A DNA stretch of 64,000 nt from Burkholderia cenocepacia (GTDB lineage Bacteria > Pseudomonadota > Gammaproteobacteria > Burkholderiales > Burkholderiaceae). Of this stretch, positions 1 to 8,434 are shown piece after piece (position 1 is the stretch's first letter; each line of letters opens with the position of its first letter). Location of the stretch: positions 310,001-374,000 of the forward strand of contig NZ_UAQZ01000015.1 in NCBI RefSeq assembly GCF_900446215.1. Reading direction: 5' to 3'. The notes under the pieces are model-generated. The model made no database searches. It was given only the letters and a program-made list of their open reading frames with translations, and was not told the DNA's origin. Position numbers and translations under genes: made by a program.

Positions 1-99
1 GACGCGGCGGCGGCCGGCCTGACCGGCATCACGCAGGTCGCGGCCGACGACGGCTCGGGCAAAAACCTCGCGACCTACGAGATCGACCTCACGCAATGA
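1..99 (+). CDS. C-terminal end of an upstream protein (partial)
   Basis: The reading frame open from base 1 encodes 32 residues ending in YEIDLTQ and a TGA stop at 97-99. The codon use is typical of the neighbouring genes and the stop overlaps the ATG of the next gene (ATGA), so this is very probably the end of a real, co-transcribed gene whose body lies outside the window. The piece is too short for me to name the family. Confidence 0.6.
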   Translation, partial: DAAAAGLTGITQVAADDGSGKNLATYEIDLTQ

Positions 100-953
100 G
101 ACACGCGATGCAACCGATCCGGACGATGCGGCCCGCCGAAACCGGCTTCGCCGCCGCCGCGCGGCGCGTGCTGCGCGCGAAACTCCCGCCCGCCGCGCTG
201 CTCGCGGCGGCGGCCGTGACCGTCGCGGCCGTCGTCACGATGACCGGCCTGCGCGGCGCCGGCCCCGCGCCGAGCGCCGCGCAGCTCGACGAATGGCAGG
301 CGATGGTCACGCAGGCGAACGAGCCGCATGCGCTGGCCCAGTTGCGCACGCTCGCGCGCCGCGGCTCGGGCGCCGCGCAGGCGGCGCTCGGCATCGCGCT
401 CGTCGATGCGCACGAGCCGGAGCTGCGCGACGAGGGGCGCGGCTGGCTGGAAACCGCCGCGGCGGCCGACGGCAAGGCCGACGCGCCGGCTGCGCGGCGC
501 GCGCAGCTCGCGCTCGGCAAGGCGTTGCTGCTCGGCAGCGGCGACCTCCCGAAAGACTATGCACGCGCCCGCGCGCTGCTCGGCGCAGCCGCCGAACAGG
601 GCGACCCGGCCGCCGCGTATTACCTCGGGCTGATCTACCGCAGCGGCTACGGCATCGCGGCCGACCCGGTGCAGGCCGCGCACTGGTTCGACATCGCGTC
701 GCGCGCGGACATCCCGGCCGCCGACTTCATGCTCGCGAACGCGTACCGCGACGGCAGCGGCGTGCCGCACGACGAAGCGCGCGCGCTCGCGCTGTATCGC
801 CGGGCCGCCGAACACGAGTTGCCCGAAGCCGTGCAGACGCTTGCGATGGCCTATCGCAACGGCGAACTCGGGCTTCGGCCCGACGCGGACGAGTTCCACG
901 CGCAGTGGATCGAGACCGCGCATGCGCTGAAGCACCCGGTCGTCGCGCCGTGA
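96..953 (+). CDS. Sel1/TPR-repeat protein with N-terminal membrane anchor
   Basis: This 285-residue protein has one hydrophobic segment at about residues 30-52, after a basic N-terminus, followed by Sel1-like helical repeats. The repeats are clearest from about residue 150, with the recurring pattern A..YYLG.IY..G.G...D...A..W. Sel1 repeats usually form protein-interaction scaffolds, and the anchor suggests a periplasmic repeat domain. The start chosen overlaps the upstream stop by 4 bp; a second ATG four codons later (108) is possible. No catalytic motif is visible, so the partner and role are unknown. Confidence 0.75.
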   Translation: MRHAMQPIRTMRPAETGFAAAARRVLRAKLPPAALLAAAAVTVAAVVTMTGLRGAGPAPSAAQLDEWQAMVTQANEPHALAQLRTLARRGSGAAQAALGIALVDAHEPELRDEGRGWLETAAAADGKADAPAARRAQLALGKALLLGSGDLPKDYARARALLGAAAEQGDPAAAYYLGLIYRSGYGIAADPVQAAHWFDIASRADIPAADFMLANAYRDGSGVPHDEARALALYRRAAEHELPEAVQTLAMAYRNGELGLRPDADEFHAQWIETAHALKHPVVAP

Positions 954-1220
954 TGGCCGTTCGGCCGGGGGACGCGCGAGCGTGACCTGGCCGAACGGTG
1001 GTTGCTTCGCATGCGTCGGCCGCGCGGCGTCGGCGGCGCACCGATCCTCGTTTCGACCCGCCAAGGCCCGGCGCTGAAGGACAAGACGCTGCTCGCGTGC
1101 GAGATGACGTCGGAAGCGGGCATCGAGGCGCGGGAGCGGATAGCGATGCCGCGCCAAGCCACGCCGTGTCGTCCCGCAGGTTGCGTGCGCCGTCCGGCGC
1201 GCGCCAACGCCCCCTGTCGC

Positions 1221-1233
1221 TACAATAGGCGCC
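1221..1233 (+). promoter_or_regulatory. Likely -10 element of birA, nearly leaderless
   Basis: TACAAT at 1221-1226 matches the -10 consensus closely and lies only 7 bp before the birA ATG at 1234. Transcription from it would begin at or within a base or two of the start codon, and no Shine-Dalgarno sequence fits in between. I see no good -35. The rest of 954-1233 holds no convincing gene. Confidence 0.4.
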
Positions 1234-2154
1234 ATGAACGCCCCCACCTCCTCCGACACGCCCGAATCCGGCGACGCGCACATCGCGCGCAACCGGCTCG
1301 AGGCGCACCTGGACGCCACGCCGCGCGCGTGGCCGCTCGACATCGTCGCCGCCACCGGCTCGACCAACGCCGACGTCGCGACCCGGCTCAAGGCGCTGCC
1401 GCGCACCGCGAGCGCGTTGCCCGCGCCGCTCGTGCGCGTCGCGTTCGAGCAGACGGCCGGCCGCGGCCGGCAGGGCCGCCCGTGGTTCGCGCAGCCCGGC
1501 AATGCGCTGCTGTGCTCGGTCGGCTGCATCGTGCCGCGCGCCATCGATGCGCTCGGCGGCCTCAGCATCGCGATCGGCGTCGCGCTCGCCGAAGGGCTGG
1601 CCACGCTGCCGCTCGACGCCCGCATGCGGGTCGCGCTCAAATGGCCGAACGACCTGCTGCTGACGACCGACGACGACGGCACGCCGCGTATCGTCGGCAA
1701 GCTCGCCGGGATCCTGATCGAAACCGTCTGGACCACCGCCGACGCCACCGCGGTCGTGATCGGCTTCGGCATCAACGTGCGCGGCGCGGAAGCCGTGGCC
1801 GCGCAGGTCGACGCGCTGCGCGCGCGCGAAGCGACGCTCGCGAGCGGGCTGCCGCCCGCCGCGCTGTCGATCGCGTGCGCGTCGGCGAACCTCACCGATA
1901 CGCTCGCCGCGTCGCTGAACGCGCTCACGCCCGCGCTCGCACAGTTCGGCACCGACGGCCTCGCGCCGTTCCTGCCGCGCTGGCACGCGCTGCACGCGTA
2001 CGCCGGCCGCGAAGTCGTGCTGCTCGAACAGGGCGTCGAACGGGCGCGCGGCATCGCGACGGGCATCGACGCGACCGGCCAGTTGCTGCTCGACACGCCG
2101 AACGGCGTACAGACGATCGCGGCCGGCGACGTGTCGCTGCGCGAAGCGCAATGA
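1234..2154 (+). CDS. birA: Biotin--[acetyl-CoA-carboxylase] ligase, no DNA-binding domain
   Basis: BirA activates biotin with ATP and attaches it to the lysine of biotin carrier domains. The 306-residue sequence shows the family core: TGSTN at 41-45, the biotin/AMP loop GRGRQGR at 76-82, KWPNDL at 136-141 and GKLAGILIE at 155-163, followed by the C-terminal SH3-like domain. The winged helix that lets E. coli BirA repress bio genes is absent, because the catalytic domain starts almost at the N-terminus. This is therefore a monofunctional ligase. Its stop overlaps the coaX start. Likely clients include the carrier protein encoded at 38565-38807 and the usual AccB. Confidence 0.95.
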   Translation: MNAPTSSDTPESGDAHIARNRLEAHLDATPRAWPLDIVAATGSTNADVATRLKALPRTASALPAPLVRVAFEQTAGRGRQGRPWFAQPGNALLCSVGCIVPRAIDALGGLSIAIGVALAEGLATLPLDARMRVALKWPNDLLLTTDDDGTPRIVGKLAGILIETVWTTADATAVVIGFGINVRGAEAVAAQVDALRAREATLASGLPPAALSIACASANLTDTLAASLNALTPALAQFGTDGLAPFLPRWHALHAYAGREVVLLEQGVERARGIATGIDATGQLLLDTPNGVQTIAAGDVSLREAQ

Positions 2155-2951
2155 GCGAACCGCACCTGCTGATCGACGCCGGCAACAGCCGGATCAAGTG
2201 GGCGCTCGCCGACGCGCGGCGCACGCTCGTCGACACGGGCGCGTTCGGCCACACGCGCGACGGCGGCGCCGATCCCGATTGGTCGCGCCTGCCGCGGCCG
2301 CGCGGCGCATGGATCTCGAACGTCGCGGGCGCCGACGTGGCCGCGCGGATCGATGCGCTGCTCGACGCGCGCTGGCCGGGCCTGCCGCGCACGACGATCC
2401 GCTCGCGGCCCGCGCAATGCGGCGTGACGAACGGCTATACGACACCCGAGCAGCTCGGCAGCGACCGGTGGGCCGGCCTGATCGGCGCGCACGCGGCGTT
2501 TCCGGGCGAGCATCTGCTGATCGCGACGTTCGGCACCGCGACGACGCTCGAGGCACTGCGCGCGGACGGCTGCTTCACGGGCGGACTGATCGCGCCGGGC
2601 TGGGCGCTGATGATGCGCGCGCTCGGCACGCACACCGCGCAGTTGCCGACGCTGACCACCGACATCGCCAGCGGCCTGCTCGCGGGCGCGCAGGCCGAAC
2701 CGTTCCAGGTCGATACGCCGCGCTCGCTGTCGGCCGGGTGCCTGTACGCGCAAGCCGGTCTGATCGAACGCGCGTGGCGCGATCTCGTCGCGGCGTGGCA
2801 GGCGCCCGTGCGGCTCGTGCTGGCAGGCGGCGCGGCGGACGACGTCGCGCGTGCGCTGACGATCGCGCATACCCGGCACGACACGCTGATCCTGTCCGGG
2901 CTCGCGCTGATCGCCGCGGACGCGGCCGACCCGGCAACGGCGCCGGATTGA
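2151..2951 (+). CDS. coaX: Type III pantothenate kinase
   Basis: CoaX phosphorylates pantothenate in the first step of coenzyme A synthesis. The 266-residue protein has the ASKHA-fold phosphate-1 motif DAGNSRIKW at 9-17, the pantothenate-binding GSDRW at 103-107, the FGTATT motif at 127-132 and IAPG at 147-150. Length is normal for the family. The ATG overlaps the birA stop (ATGA), so the two genes are translationally coupled. A short hairpin (GCGCCGGC arms at about 2957-2980) follows the stop but has no T-tract. Confidence 0.95.
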   Translation: MSEPHLLIDAGNSRIKWALADARRTLVDTGAFGHTRDGGADPDWSRLPRPRGAWISNVAGADVAARIDALLDARWPGLPRTTIRSRPAQCGVTNGYTTPEQLGSDRWAGLIGAHAAFPGEHLLIATFGTATTLEALRADGCFTGGLIAPGWALMMRALGTHTAQLPTLTTDIASGLLAGAQAEPFQVDTPRSLSAGCLYAQAGLIERAWRDLVAAWQAPVRLVLAGGAADDVARALTIAHTRHDTLILSGLALIAADAADPATAPD

Positions 2952-3076
2952 TGCAAAGGCGCCGGCATCGCGCCGGCGCGTGACGACGCAAGCCCAAACG
3001 GGCCGGCTTCACGCCGACGATGCCATCCGCGCGGTGCCGCGCCAGCGGCCCGCACGGACGATCCACGGAAGCCATG

Positions 3077-3100
3077 AAAAAAGCCGGCCCTGCGGCCGGC
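3077..3100 (-). terminator. Intrinsic terminator reading on the minus strand, probably for hldC
   Basis: The arms GCCGGCC (3083-3089) and GGCCGGC (3094-3100) are preceded on the plus strand by a run of A, which is a U-tract on the minus strand. The nearest minus-strand gene upstream of it is hldC, so hldC transcripts would run antisense through the short gene at 3149-3391 before stopping here. Confidence 0.6.
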
Positions 3101-3148
3101 TCGACTGAACGACGTGAACCACGTCAATGACGACAAGGAGTTTCGACG

Positions 3149-3391
3149 ATGCTGCGCTGGCTGATCGCTGTTCTCTTTCTCGCCAACATGCTCGCGTTCG
3201 TGGTGGCGCGCGGCGTGTTCGGGCCGCTGCCGGCGGCCGGCCCGCGCGAACCCGGCGTGCTGTCGCGGCAGGTACGGCCCGACGCGCTGCATGTGACGCC
3301 GCTCCTGCGGGCGACCGATCAGCCCGTCGTCGGCGGCCCGATCGCGGCGCCAGCCGTCACGACCGCACCGCTCGCGGCGTCCGCCCCGTGA
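3149..3391 (+). CDS. Short membrane-anchored protein, N-terminal remnant of a SPOR-type protein
   Basis: This 80-residue protein begins with a basic residue and a hydrophobic segment (about 5-22), followed by REPGVLSRQVRPDAL, then an Ala/Pro-rich tail. In related beta-proteobacteria a membrane protein with this kind of N-terminus (a single TM, then 'REP..L..Q..P') carries a C-terminal SPOR domain; I am recalling this family pattern, not a search. No SPOR domain is present here, so it may be a shortened version. An AAGGAG site at 3135-3140 lies 8 bp before the ATG and supports translation. Its function is unknown. Confidence 0.6.
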   Translation: MLRWLIAVLFLANMLAFVVARGVFGPLPAAGPREPGVLSRQVRPDALHVTPLLRATDQPVVGGPIAAPAVTTAPLAASAP

Positions 3392-3407
3392 CGACGCCGC
3401 GTCGCGC

Positions 3408-3893
3408 TCAGGGCTGTTGCGCGCGCACCTTCTTCAGCAACGCGGTGGTCGAGCGGTCGTGCTCGAACGGGATCGCCAGCGCACGGCCGCCCCAGCCGCG
3501 CACGAGCGCCGATTCCGGCAGCGCATCCATGTCGTAATCGCCGCCCTTCACGAGGATGTCCGGACGGACGGCCTCGATCAGCGACACCGGCGTCTTTTCC
3601 GCGAACGTCACGACCCAGTCGACGCTTTCCAGCGCCGCCAGCAATGCCGCGCGATCCTCTTCGCGGTTGATCGGCCGGTCGTCGCCCTTGCCGAGCATGC
3701 GCACCGACGCATCGCTGTTCACGCCGACGATCAGACAGGCGCCGAGCACTTTCGCATCGGCGAGATACGTGACGTGGCCACGGTGCAGGATGTCGAATAC
3801 GCCGTTGGTGAACACGACGGGCGACGGCAGCGACGCGCGCAGCGCGACGAGGGCATCACGGGTGATCAGCTTGCGTTCGAAAGTGGCGGACAT
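3408..3893 (-). CDS. hldC: D-glycero-beta-D-manno-heptose 1-phosphate adenylyltransferase
   Basis: This enzyme transfers AMP to heptose 1-phosphate in the synthesis of ADP-heptose for the lipopolysaccharide inner core. The 161-residue protein is a stand-alone nucleotidyltransferase with the signature NGVFDILHRGH at residues 30-40 and RSTTALLKK near the C-terminus. In E. coli the activity is the C-terminal half of HldE; beta-proteobacteria commonly use separate kinase and adenylyltransferase genes (rfaE2/hldC). It is followed by a minus-strand terminator at 3077-3100 and lies downstream of the terminator of the next minus-strand gene, so it is probably transcribed on its own. Confidence 0.93.
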   Translation of the reverse strand: MSATFERKLITRDALVALRASLPSPVVFTNGVFDILHRGHVTYLADAKVLGACLIVGVNSDASVRMLGKGDDRPINREEDRAALLAALESVDWVVTFAEKTPVSLIEAVRPDILVKGGDYDMDALPESALVRGWGGRALAIPFEHDRSTTALLKKVRAQQP

Positions 3894-3944
3894 GATGAAG
3901 AGCGGACGGAATGGACAACGGCTCGCGCGACGGCGGCACCCGAT

Positions 3945-3975
3945 AAAAAGCCCGCCGGACCGGCCGGGCGGGCTT
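3945..3975 (-). terminator. Terminator of the ferritin-like gene
   Basis: The arms GCCCGCC (3950-3956) and GGCGGGC (3967-3973) have a run of A at 3945-3949, which reads as a U-tract on the minus strand. It lies 80 bp past the stop of the minus-strand gene at 4055-4933. Confidence 0.7.
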
Positions 3976-4054
3976 CATGCGATGAACGCGACACGGTGCC
4001 GCGCGCCGGGCGCGAATCGGGTACGACTCGCGCCGACGGCGGCCCCTGCCGGCC

Positions 4055-4933
4055 TCAGGCCGGCTGCGCGGCCGACGACGGGCCGCTTTCTGCCTGCAGG
4101 CGGCCGGTGACTTCCTTGCGGTAGCGGTTCAATTCCTGCGCGGTCGCGAACGTGCGCTCGAACAGGATCGACAGGTTGTGCAGGATCCGCTCGACGACCT
4201 TCTTCTCCCACTCGCCGTCGAACCGGATCTGCTCGTCGAGCCAGCGCTCGAGCCATTCCGGATCCGGCAGACGCGACTGCACGGTGTCGCGCGGGAACAG
4301 CGCCTGGTTCACGTGCAGGTTGGTCGGGTGCAGCGGCTTCTCGGTGCGGCGCGCCGACGCCATCAGCACGCCGATCTTCGCGAATGCGGCACGGGCGACG
4401 TCGCCGCAGTTGTTCAACGCCTTCTTCATGTAGCGCAGGTACGCGCCGCCATGACGTGCTTCGTCGCGCGAAATCGTTTCGTAGATCTGCTTGATGACGG
4501 GCTCGGTGTGCCAGTCGGCCGCGCAGCGGTACCAGTGGTTCAGGCGAATCTCGCCGCAGAAGTGCAGCATCAGCGTCTCGAGCGGCGGCGCCGGATCGAA
4601 CTGGAAGCGCACCGCGTGCAGTTCCTCTTCGGTCGGCACCATCTCGGGCTTGAAGCGGCGCAGGTATTCCATCAGCACCAGCGAATGCTTCTGCTCCTCG
4701 AAGAACCACACGCTCATGAACGCGGAAAAGTCGCTGTCGTGCTGGTTGTCGCGCAGGAACATTTCCGTCGCGGGCAGCGCCGACCATTCGGTGATCGCGT
4801 TCATCTTGATCGTCTTCGCCTGCTCGTCGGTGAGCAGCGAAGCGTCGAACTTGTCCCACGGAATGTCCTTCTCCATGTCCCAACGGACAGCTTCGAGCGA
4901 CCTGTAAAGTTCCGGATAAAGCATGGTGTTCAT
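4055..4933 (-). CDS. Ferritin-like (diiron fold) protein
   Basis: This 292-residue protein carries the spaced acidic and histidine residues of a four-helix diiron protein: E57, then EE..H (E79, E80, H83), E128 and the second set DEARH (E159, H161). No signal peptide or membrane segment is visible, so it should be cytosolic. The family includes acyl-ACP desaturase-like oxidases and ferritin-like proteins of unknown role; the substrate cannot be told from sequence. A minus-strand -10 candidate (TAAAAT, about 5030-5036) lies roughly 95 bp upstream and a clear terminator follows, so it appears monocistronic. Confidence 0.7.
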   Translation of the reverse strand: MNTMLYPELYRSLEAVRWDMEKDIPWDKFDASLLTDEQAKTIKMNAITEWSALPATEMFLRDNQHDSDFSAFMSVWFFEEQKHSLVLMEYLRRFKPEMVPTEEELHAVRFQFDPAPPLETLMLHFCGEIRLNHWYRCAADWHTEPVIKQIYETISRDEARHGGAYLRYMKKALNNCGDVARAAFAKIGVLMASARRTEKPLHPTNLHVNQALFPRDTVQSRLPDPEWLERWLDEQIRFDGEWEKKVVERILHNLSILFERTFATAQELNRYRKEVTGRLQAESGPSSAAQPA

Positions 4934-5398
4934 GATGGTCCCACCCCTGTTCTGCGCAATGCGACTTCTCTAAACGTGACTGTTGCCGCGCAAGCACGCC
5001 ACGCGCGCTTTTTGCAGCCAAGACTCTAATTTTACGCGGGAAACCGGCCCGCCGGACGCTGATTCCTCGTCCGGCTGCCTGGCGGCCGCGTTGCCGCCGT
5101 TGGGCATGCCGCAACCCCGCTCCGTTCGGACGGAGCCGGCCGCGCTTGCCTGAGTGGGGGCCGGCGCTGGCCGGCTCGGTGGCGCGCCCGTCCCCTGCCC
5201 CAGGCGGGTCCCGGAAAGGTCCCGTGCGGATGCCGGATCGGCGGGCTGCTCGATATGGTGTATACGGCGGCGGCCATGATAGCACGCGTGCATGACGGTT
5301 CCGAGACGCTCGCCCGGTCGCGTGCCGCCAGCCACGGTGCGGCGATCGGTCGCGGCCGACCGTCGCGAAAACGCAACCTTACATTGCGCCTGCGCGTG
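4934..5398. other. 465-bp intergenic region without a convincing gene
   Basis: It contains the probable promoter of the ferritin-like gene (minus-strand TAAAAT at about 5030-5036), a GC-rich stretch and a perfect 10-bp palindrome GCACGCGTGC at 5282-5291. Open frames here have no ribosome site and no recognisable protein pattern. Confidence 0.5.
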
Positions 5399-6625
5399 TC
5401 AGACCCGTATTTCGCCGGTCGCGAGACCGTCTTCCGGCGGCGTGCCGGCCGCCGGCGCACTGCTGCCGTCGGCCTGCGCGATCCAGCCGGCGAGCGTCTC
5501 GCGCTGCGCCCGGCCGTCGCGGTAGCCGAGCTCGATCAGCTCGCGCGTGAAGGCTTCCTCGAACAGCAGATAGCTCGCGAACGACGCGCCGGCCGGCTGG
5601 CTGCCGCCGATCGCACCGAGCAGCCCGCGCATCGTCGCCGGCATCTGCTTCAGGTGTTTCGCGGCGATCAGCTCGATGCGCTCGGACGGCGCGATCGCGA
5701 GCACGTCGACGTGCCGCCAGCCGCTGTCGACCTCGACCTGGTGCGGCAGATGCTCGATCATCCGGTTGATGTGCTCGATCCGTTCGATGTCCGAGCCGAT
5801 CGAGTCGAGGAACACGCTCGCGAGCACCTGCTGGCCGATCTGCGCGAGCGTCGGATAACCACGGGCCCGTCCCGCGCCGTTCGCGGCCGGAATCTCGGGC
5901 CGCGGATCGGCCGCGCCGATGACGACGATCCGGTCCGCGCCGAAGTGGATCGCCGGCGACAGCGGCGCGATCTGCCGGATCGAGCCGTCGCCGAAGTACT
6001 CGATCTGCCCGTCGAGCACGAGCGGCACCGCAGGGAACACGAACGGAATGGCCGACGACGCGAGCAGGTGCGACGCCGACAGGTCGACGAGCCGCGCGGT
6101 GCGCTGCGCGCGCCGCCACGCCTGGATCGGCTGGGCGGCCTGGTAGAAGGTGAGGTGCCGGCCGCTCGAATAGCTGAGCGCGGTGATCGCGAGCGCGTGC
6201 AGCAGGCGCGCCTCGAGCATCTGCTCGATCCGGTGGAAGCTCAGCTCGCGCTGCAGCAGGTGCGCGAGCGGCGTGTTGTCGAGCAGCCCGCGCGGCGAGC
6301 GGCGCGCCGCCCAGCCGAACGTCATCGTCGCGAGCCAGCGCGCGCCGGCAGCCGCGATGCCGAGCCAGTCGGTGCGATACACGTAATCGGCGCGCAGCGG
6401 CTCCCAGAATTCGAGCAGGCGGCGCACGCCATGGGAAAAGTCGTCCGCGTGGCTCGCGATCGACGTCGCGTTGATCGCGCCGGCCGACGAGCCGCACACG
6501 ATCGCGAACGGCAGCGTGTGCCGCTGCGGATCGGCCTCGCGCGCGATCTCGGCCAGCGCCTTCAGCACGCCGACCTGGTATGCGGCGCGCGCGCCGCCTC
6601 CCATCAGAACGAGCGCGAGTCGCAT
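5399..6625 (-). CDS. Patatin-like phospholipase
   Basis: The 408-residue protein starts with the glycine-rich oxyanion loop GGGARAAYQVGV (9-20) and the nucleophile elbow GSSAG (45-49), with the partner aspartate in the FGDGS motif near residue 220. This Ser-Asp dyad is the patatin signature; such enzymes hydrolyse acyl ester bonds of lipids. No signal peptide is present, so it acts in the cytosol or at the inner membrane face. It lies 24 bp downstream of the phaM-like gene on the same strand. Patatin-fold proteins have also been reported as PHA depolymerase-type or granule-associated proteins, so a link to storage polymer is possible but only inferred from position. Confidence 0.88.
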   Translation of the reverse strand: MRLALVLMGGGARAAYQVGVLKALAEIAREADPQRHTLPFAIVCGSSAGAINATSIASHADDFSHGVRRLLEFWEPLRADYVYRTDWLGIAAAGARWLATMTFGWAARRSPRGLLDNTPLAHLLQRELSFHRIEQMLEARLLHALAITALSYSSGRHLTFYQAAQPIQAWRRAQRTARLVDLSASHLLASSAIPFVFPAVPLVLDGQIEYFGDGSIRQIAPLSPAIHFGADRIVVIGAADPRPEIPAANGAGRARGYPTLAQIGQQVLASVFLDSIGSDIERIEHINRMIEHLPHQVEVDSGWRHVDVLAIAPSERIELIAAKHLKQMPATMRGLLGAIGGSQPAGASFASYLLFEEAFTRELIELGYRDGRAQRETLAGWIAQADGSSAPAAGTPPEDGLATGEIRV

Positions 6626-6649
6626 GATCGACCTGCTACCTGCGCCGCA

Positions 6650-7393
6650 TCACGTCGAGCGCTTCGGCGGACGCGTTTCGGGCGACGAAGCGGCCGCCGC
6701 GCGCGCCGCGGCCGAACCGGACGGCTTCGCGCGCTTCGCGGCGGGCTTGCGCGGCGCGGCAGCGGCCCCGGCCGGCTTCGCGGCCGGCTCCGGCGCGGCG
6801 GCGTCCGGCGGCGCGGCGCCCGGCGCGGCAGGCTGCATGCCCGGCTGCGCCATCGCGAGGCTCGCGAGCTGATTGAATTGCGTCTGCAGCAGATTCCACC
6901 AGCCGGCCGGATCGAACGGCTGCTGCGCGGGGTCGCCCGCCGGCGCATCCCCCGCGGACGCCGCGGCATCGGGCGCGGGCTCGCCCGCCGACGCGGGCTT
7001 CGCGGCCTGCGCGGCGGCCACGGCCGCTTCCTCGGCCGCCGACATCGAGCTTTGCGCGAACGCGCCGAACGCACGCAGCGTCGCGAGCGTCGCGCGCTGC
7101 ACCTCGAGCGCCTGGATCGCGGACTGCAGCATCCCGAGATTGAGCTTCAGCCATTGCTCGACCGCGCGCAGATCGGTGATCCGCTTGTCGAGCTCCTCGA
7201 CGTTCGTGAGCGGCGACATCATGTCGGACATGCTCGACAGCGACGGCGGCAGCCCGTGCGTGGCGCCCGGAAACGGCGCCATCCCGCCGAACGGCGACAT
7301 CCGGATCATGTCCCACATCCGGTCCATCATGTCGGCGGGCTGGAACCCGGCAAAGCCGGCGAAAGGGTTGGCGCCGGAGGCATCGGTCGTCAT
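6650..7393 (-). CDS. phaM: PhaM-like polyhydroxyalkanoate granule-associated protein
   Basis: The 247-residue protein has the conserved PhaM-type core, with EELDKRITDLRAVEQWLKLN at about residues 66-85 and LGMLQSAIQALEVQRATLATL after it, preceded by a Met/Pro/Gly-rich N-terminus. The C-terminal third is Ala/Pro-rich and ends in a lysine-rich segment (KPAAKRAKP). In Ralstonia eutropha PhaM activates PHB synthase, binds DNA through its basic C-terminus and distributes granules between daughter cells. The same design here suggests the same job. It is directly upstream of the patatin-like gene and downstream of acyl-CoA genes. Confidence 0.82.
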   Translation of the reverse strand: MTTDASGANPFAGFAGFQPADMMDRMWDMIRMSPFGGMAPFPGATHGLPPSLSSMSDMMSPLTNVEELDKRITDLRAVEQWLKLNLGMLQSAIQALEVQRATLATLRAFGAFAQSSMSAAEEAAVAAAQAAKPASAGEPAPDAAASAGDAPAGDPAQQPFDPAGWWNLLQTQFNQLASLAMAQPGMQPAAPGAAPPDAAAPEPAAKPAGAAAAPRKPAAKRAKPSGSAAARAAAASSPETRPPKRST

Positions 7394-7474
7394 ACGGGCA
7401 TCCTGGTTGACTGAGGGAGCGAGGCGGCCGCCGTGCGTCGCGCAGCCGCGCGTGATTCGATCATAGCGCGCACG

Positions 7475-8302
7475 TCAGAACGGCGCGTCGCCCGGGAACG
7501 CGGGCGGGCGCCGCTCGCGCAGCGAACGGACGCCCTCCTGCACGTCGGGCCCCGAAAAGCCCATGAATTCGAGCGCGAGCGACGTATCGAAGGTCGGGCC
7601 GGCCGTGCGCAGCCAGTTGTTCAGCGCGTACTTGGTCCAGCGGATCGCCGACTGCGAACCGTGCGCGAGCCGCTCGGCCACTTCGTATGCCTTCGGCAGC
7701 AGGTCGGCCGGCTCGACCGCGAGCGACACCAGGCCGATCCGCTCGGCCTCCTCGCCGCTCACGGGCTCGCACAGCATCAGGTAGTACTTCGCCTTCGCCA
7801 TCCCGCACAAGAGCGGCCATACGATCGCCGCGTGGTCGCCGGCCGCGACGCCGAGCCGCGTGTGGCCGTCGATGATGCGCGCATCCTTCGCGGCGATCGA
7901 GATGTCGGCGAGCAGCCCGGCGACGAGCCCCGCGCCGACGGCCGGGCCATGCATCGCCGACACGATCGGCTTGCTGCAATTGATCACGTTGTAGACGAGG
8001 TCGCGCGCCTCGCGCCACACGCGGGCGCGCACGTCGAAATCGTTCGCCATGTCCTCGACGAGCGCGAGATCGCCGCCCGCCGAAAAGCCCTTGCCTTCGC
8101 CGCGGATCACCGCGACGCGCGTGTCGGGATCGCGATCGACGTCGCGCCAGATGTCGGCGAGCTCGCGATGCATGCGCGCGTTCGCGGTCGCGAGGCCGCT
8201 GCGGTTCGCGCCCTCGCCGCTCATCACGATGTCGAGCACGCCATGGTCGCGGCGCGTCACCTTCAGTGCTTCGTAACCGCCGTACGCGGCAAGATCGGCC
8301 AT
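7475..8302 (-). CDS. Enoyl-CoA hydratase/isomerase family protein
   Basis: This 275-residue crotonase-fold protein has the two oxyanion-hole segments, GFSAGGDLAL near residues 72-81 and HGPAVGAGLVAG near 117-128, and the usual C-terminal helical region. Crotonases act on CoA thioesters by hydration, isomerisation or hydrolysis; the exact reaction is not readable because the usual hydratase glutamates are not obvious. It lies 132 bp downstream of the fumarylacetoacetate-hydrolase family gene on the same strand, separated by a long hairpin. A role in degradation of an acyl-CoA or aromatic intermediate is an inference. Confidence 0.85.
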   Translation of the reverse strand: MADLAAYGGYEALKVTRRDHGVLDIVMSGEGANRSGLATANARMHRELADIWRDVDRDPDTRVAVIRGEGKGFSAGGDLALVEDMANDFDVRARVWREARDLVYNVINCSKPIVSAMHGPAVGAGLVAGLLADISIAAKDARIIDGHTRLGVAAGDHAAIVWPLLCGMAKAKYYLMLCEPVSGEEAERIGLVSLAVEPADLLPKAYEVAERLAHGSQSAIRWTKYALNNWLRTAGPTFDTSLALEFMGFSGPDVQEGVRSLRERRPPAFPGDAPF

Positions 8303-8372
8303 CTGCTGCTCCTTGTGCGAGGCGCTCGAACGCCTGAATCGAGTGTAGCCAAGCCCGCGCGGTCAAACATCG

Positions 8373-8410
8373 GGCGAAACCCGGCGCGCGGGCCGAAGCC
8401 GGGTTTCGCC
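8373..8410. repeat. Perfect 13-bp inverted repeat between two minus-strand genes
   Basis: GGCGAAACCCGGC at 8373-8385 and its exact complement at 8398-8410 enclose a 12-nt loop. There is no T-tract on either side, so this is not a standard terminator. It may limit read-through or stabilise the upstream mRNA. Confidence 0.6.
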
Positions 8411-8434
8411 GCTGCGTTGCTTGCCCCGCGCCGC

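Noticed and set aside
851..1207. A 118-residue minus-strand gene between the Sel1 gene and birA
   Set aside because: Overlaps the end of the Sel1 gene, lacks a ribosome site and has Arg/Ser-rich shadow composition.
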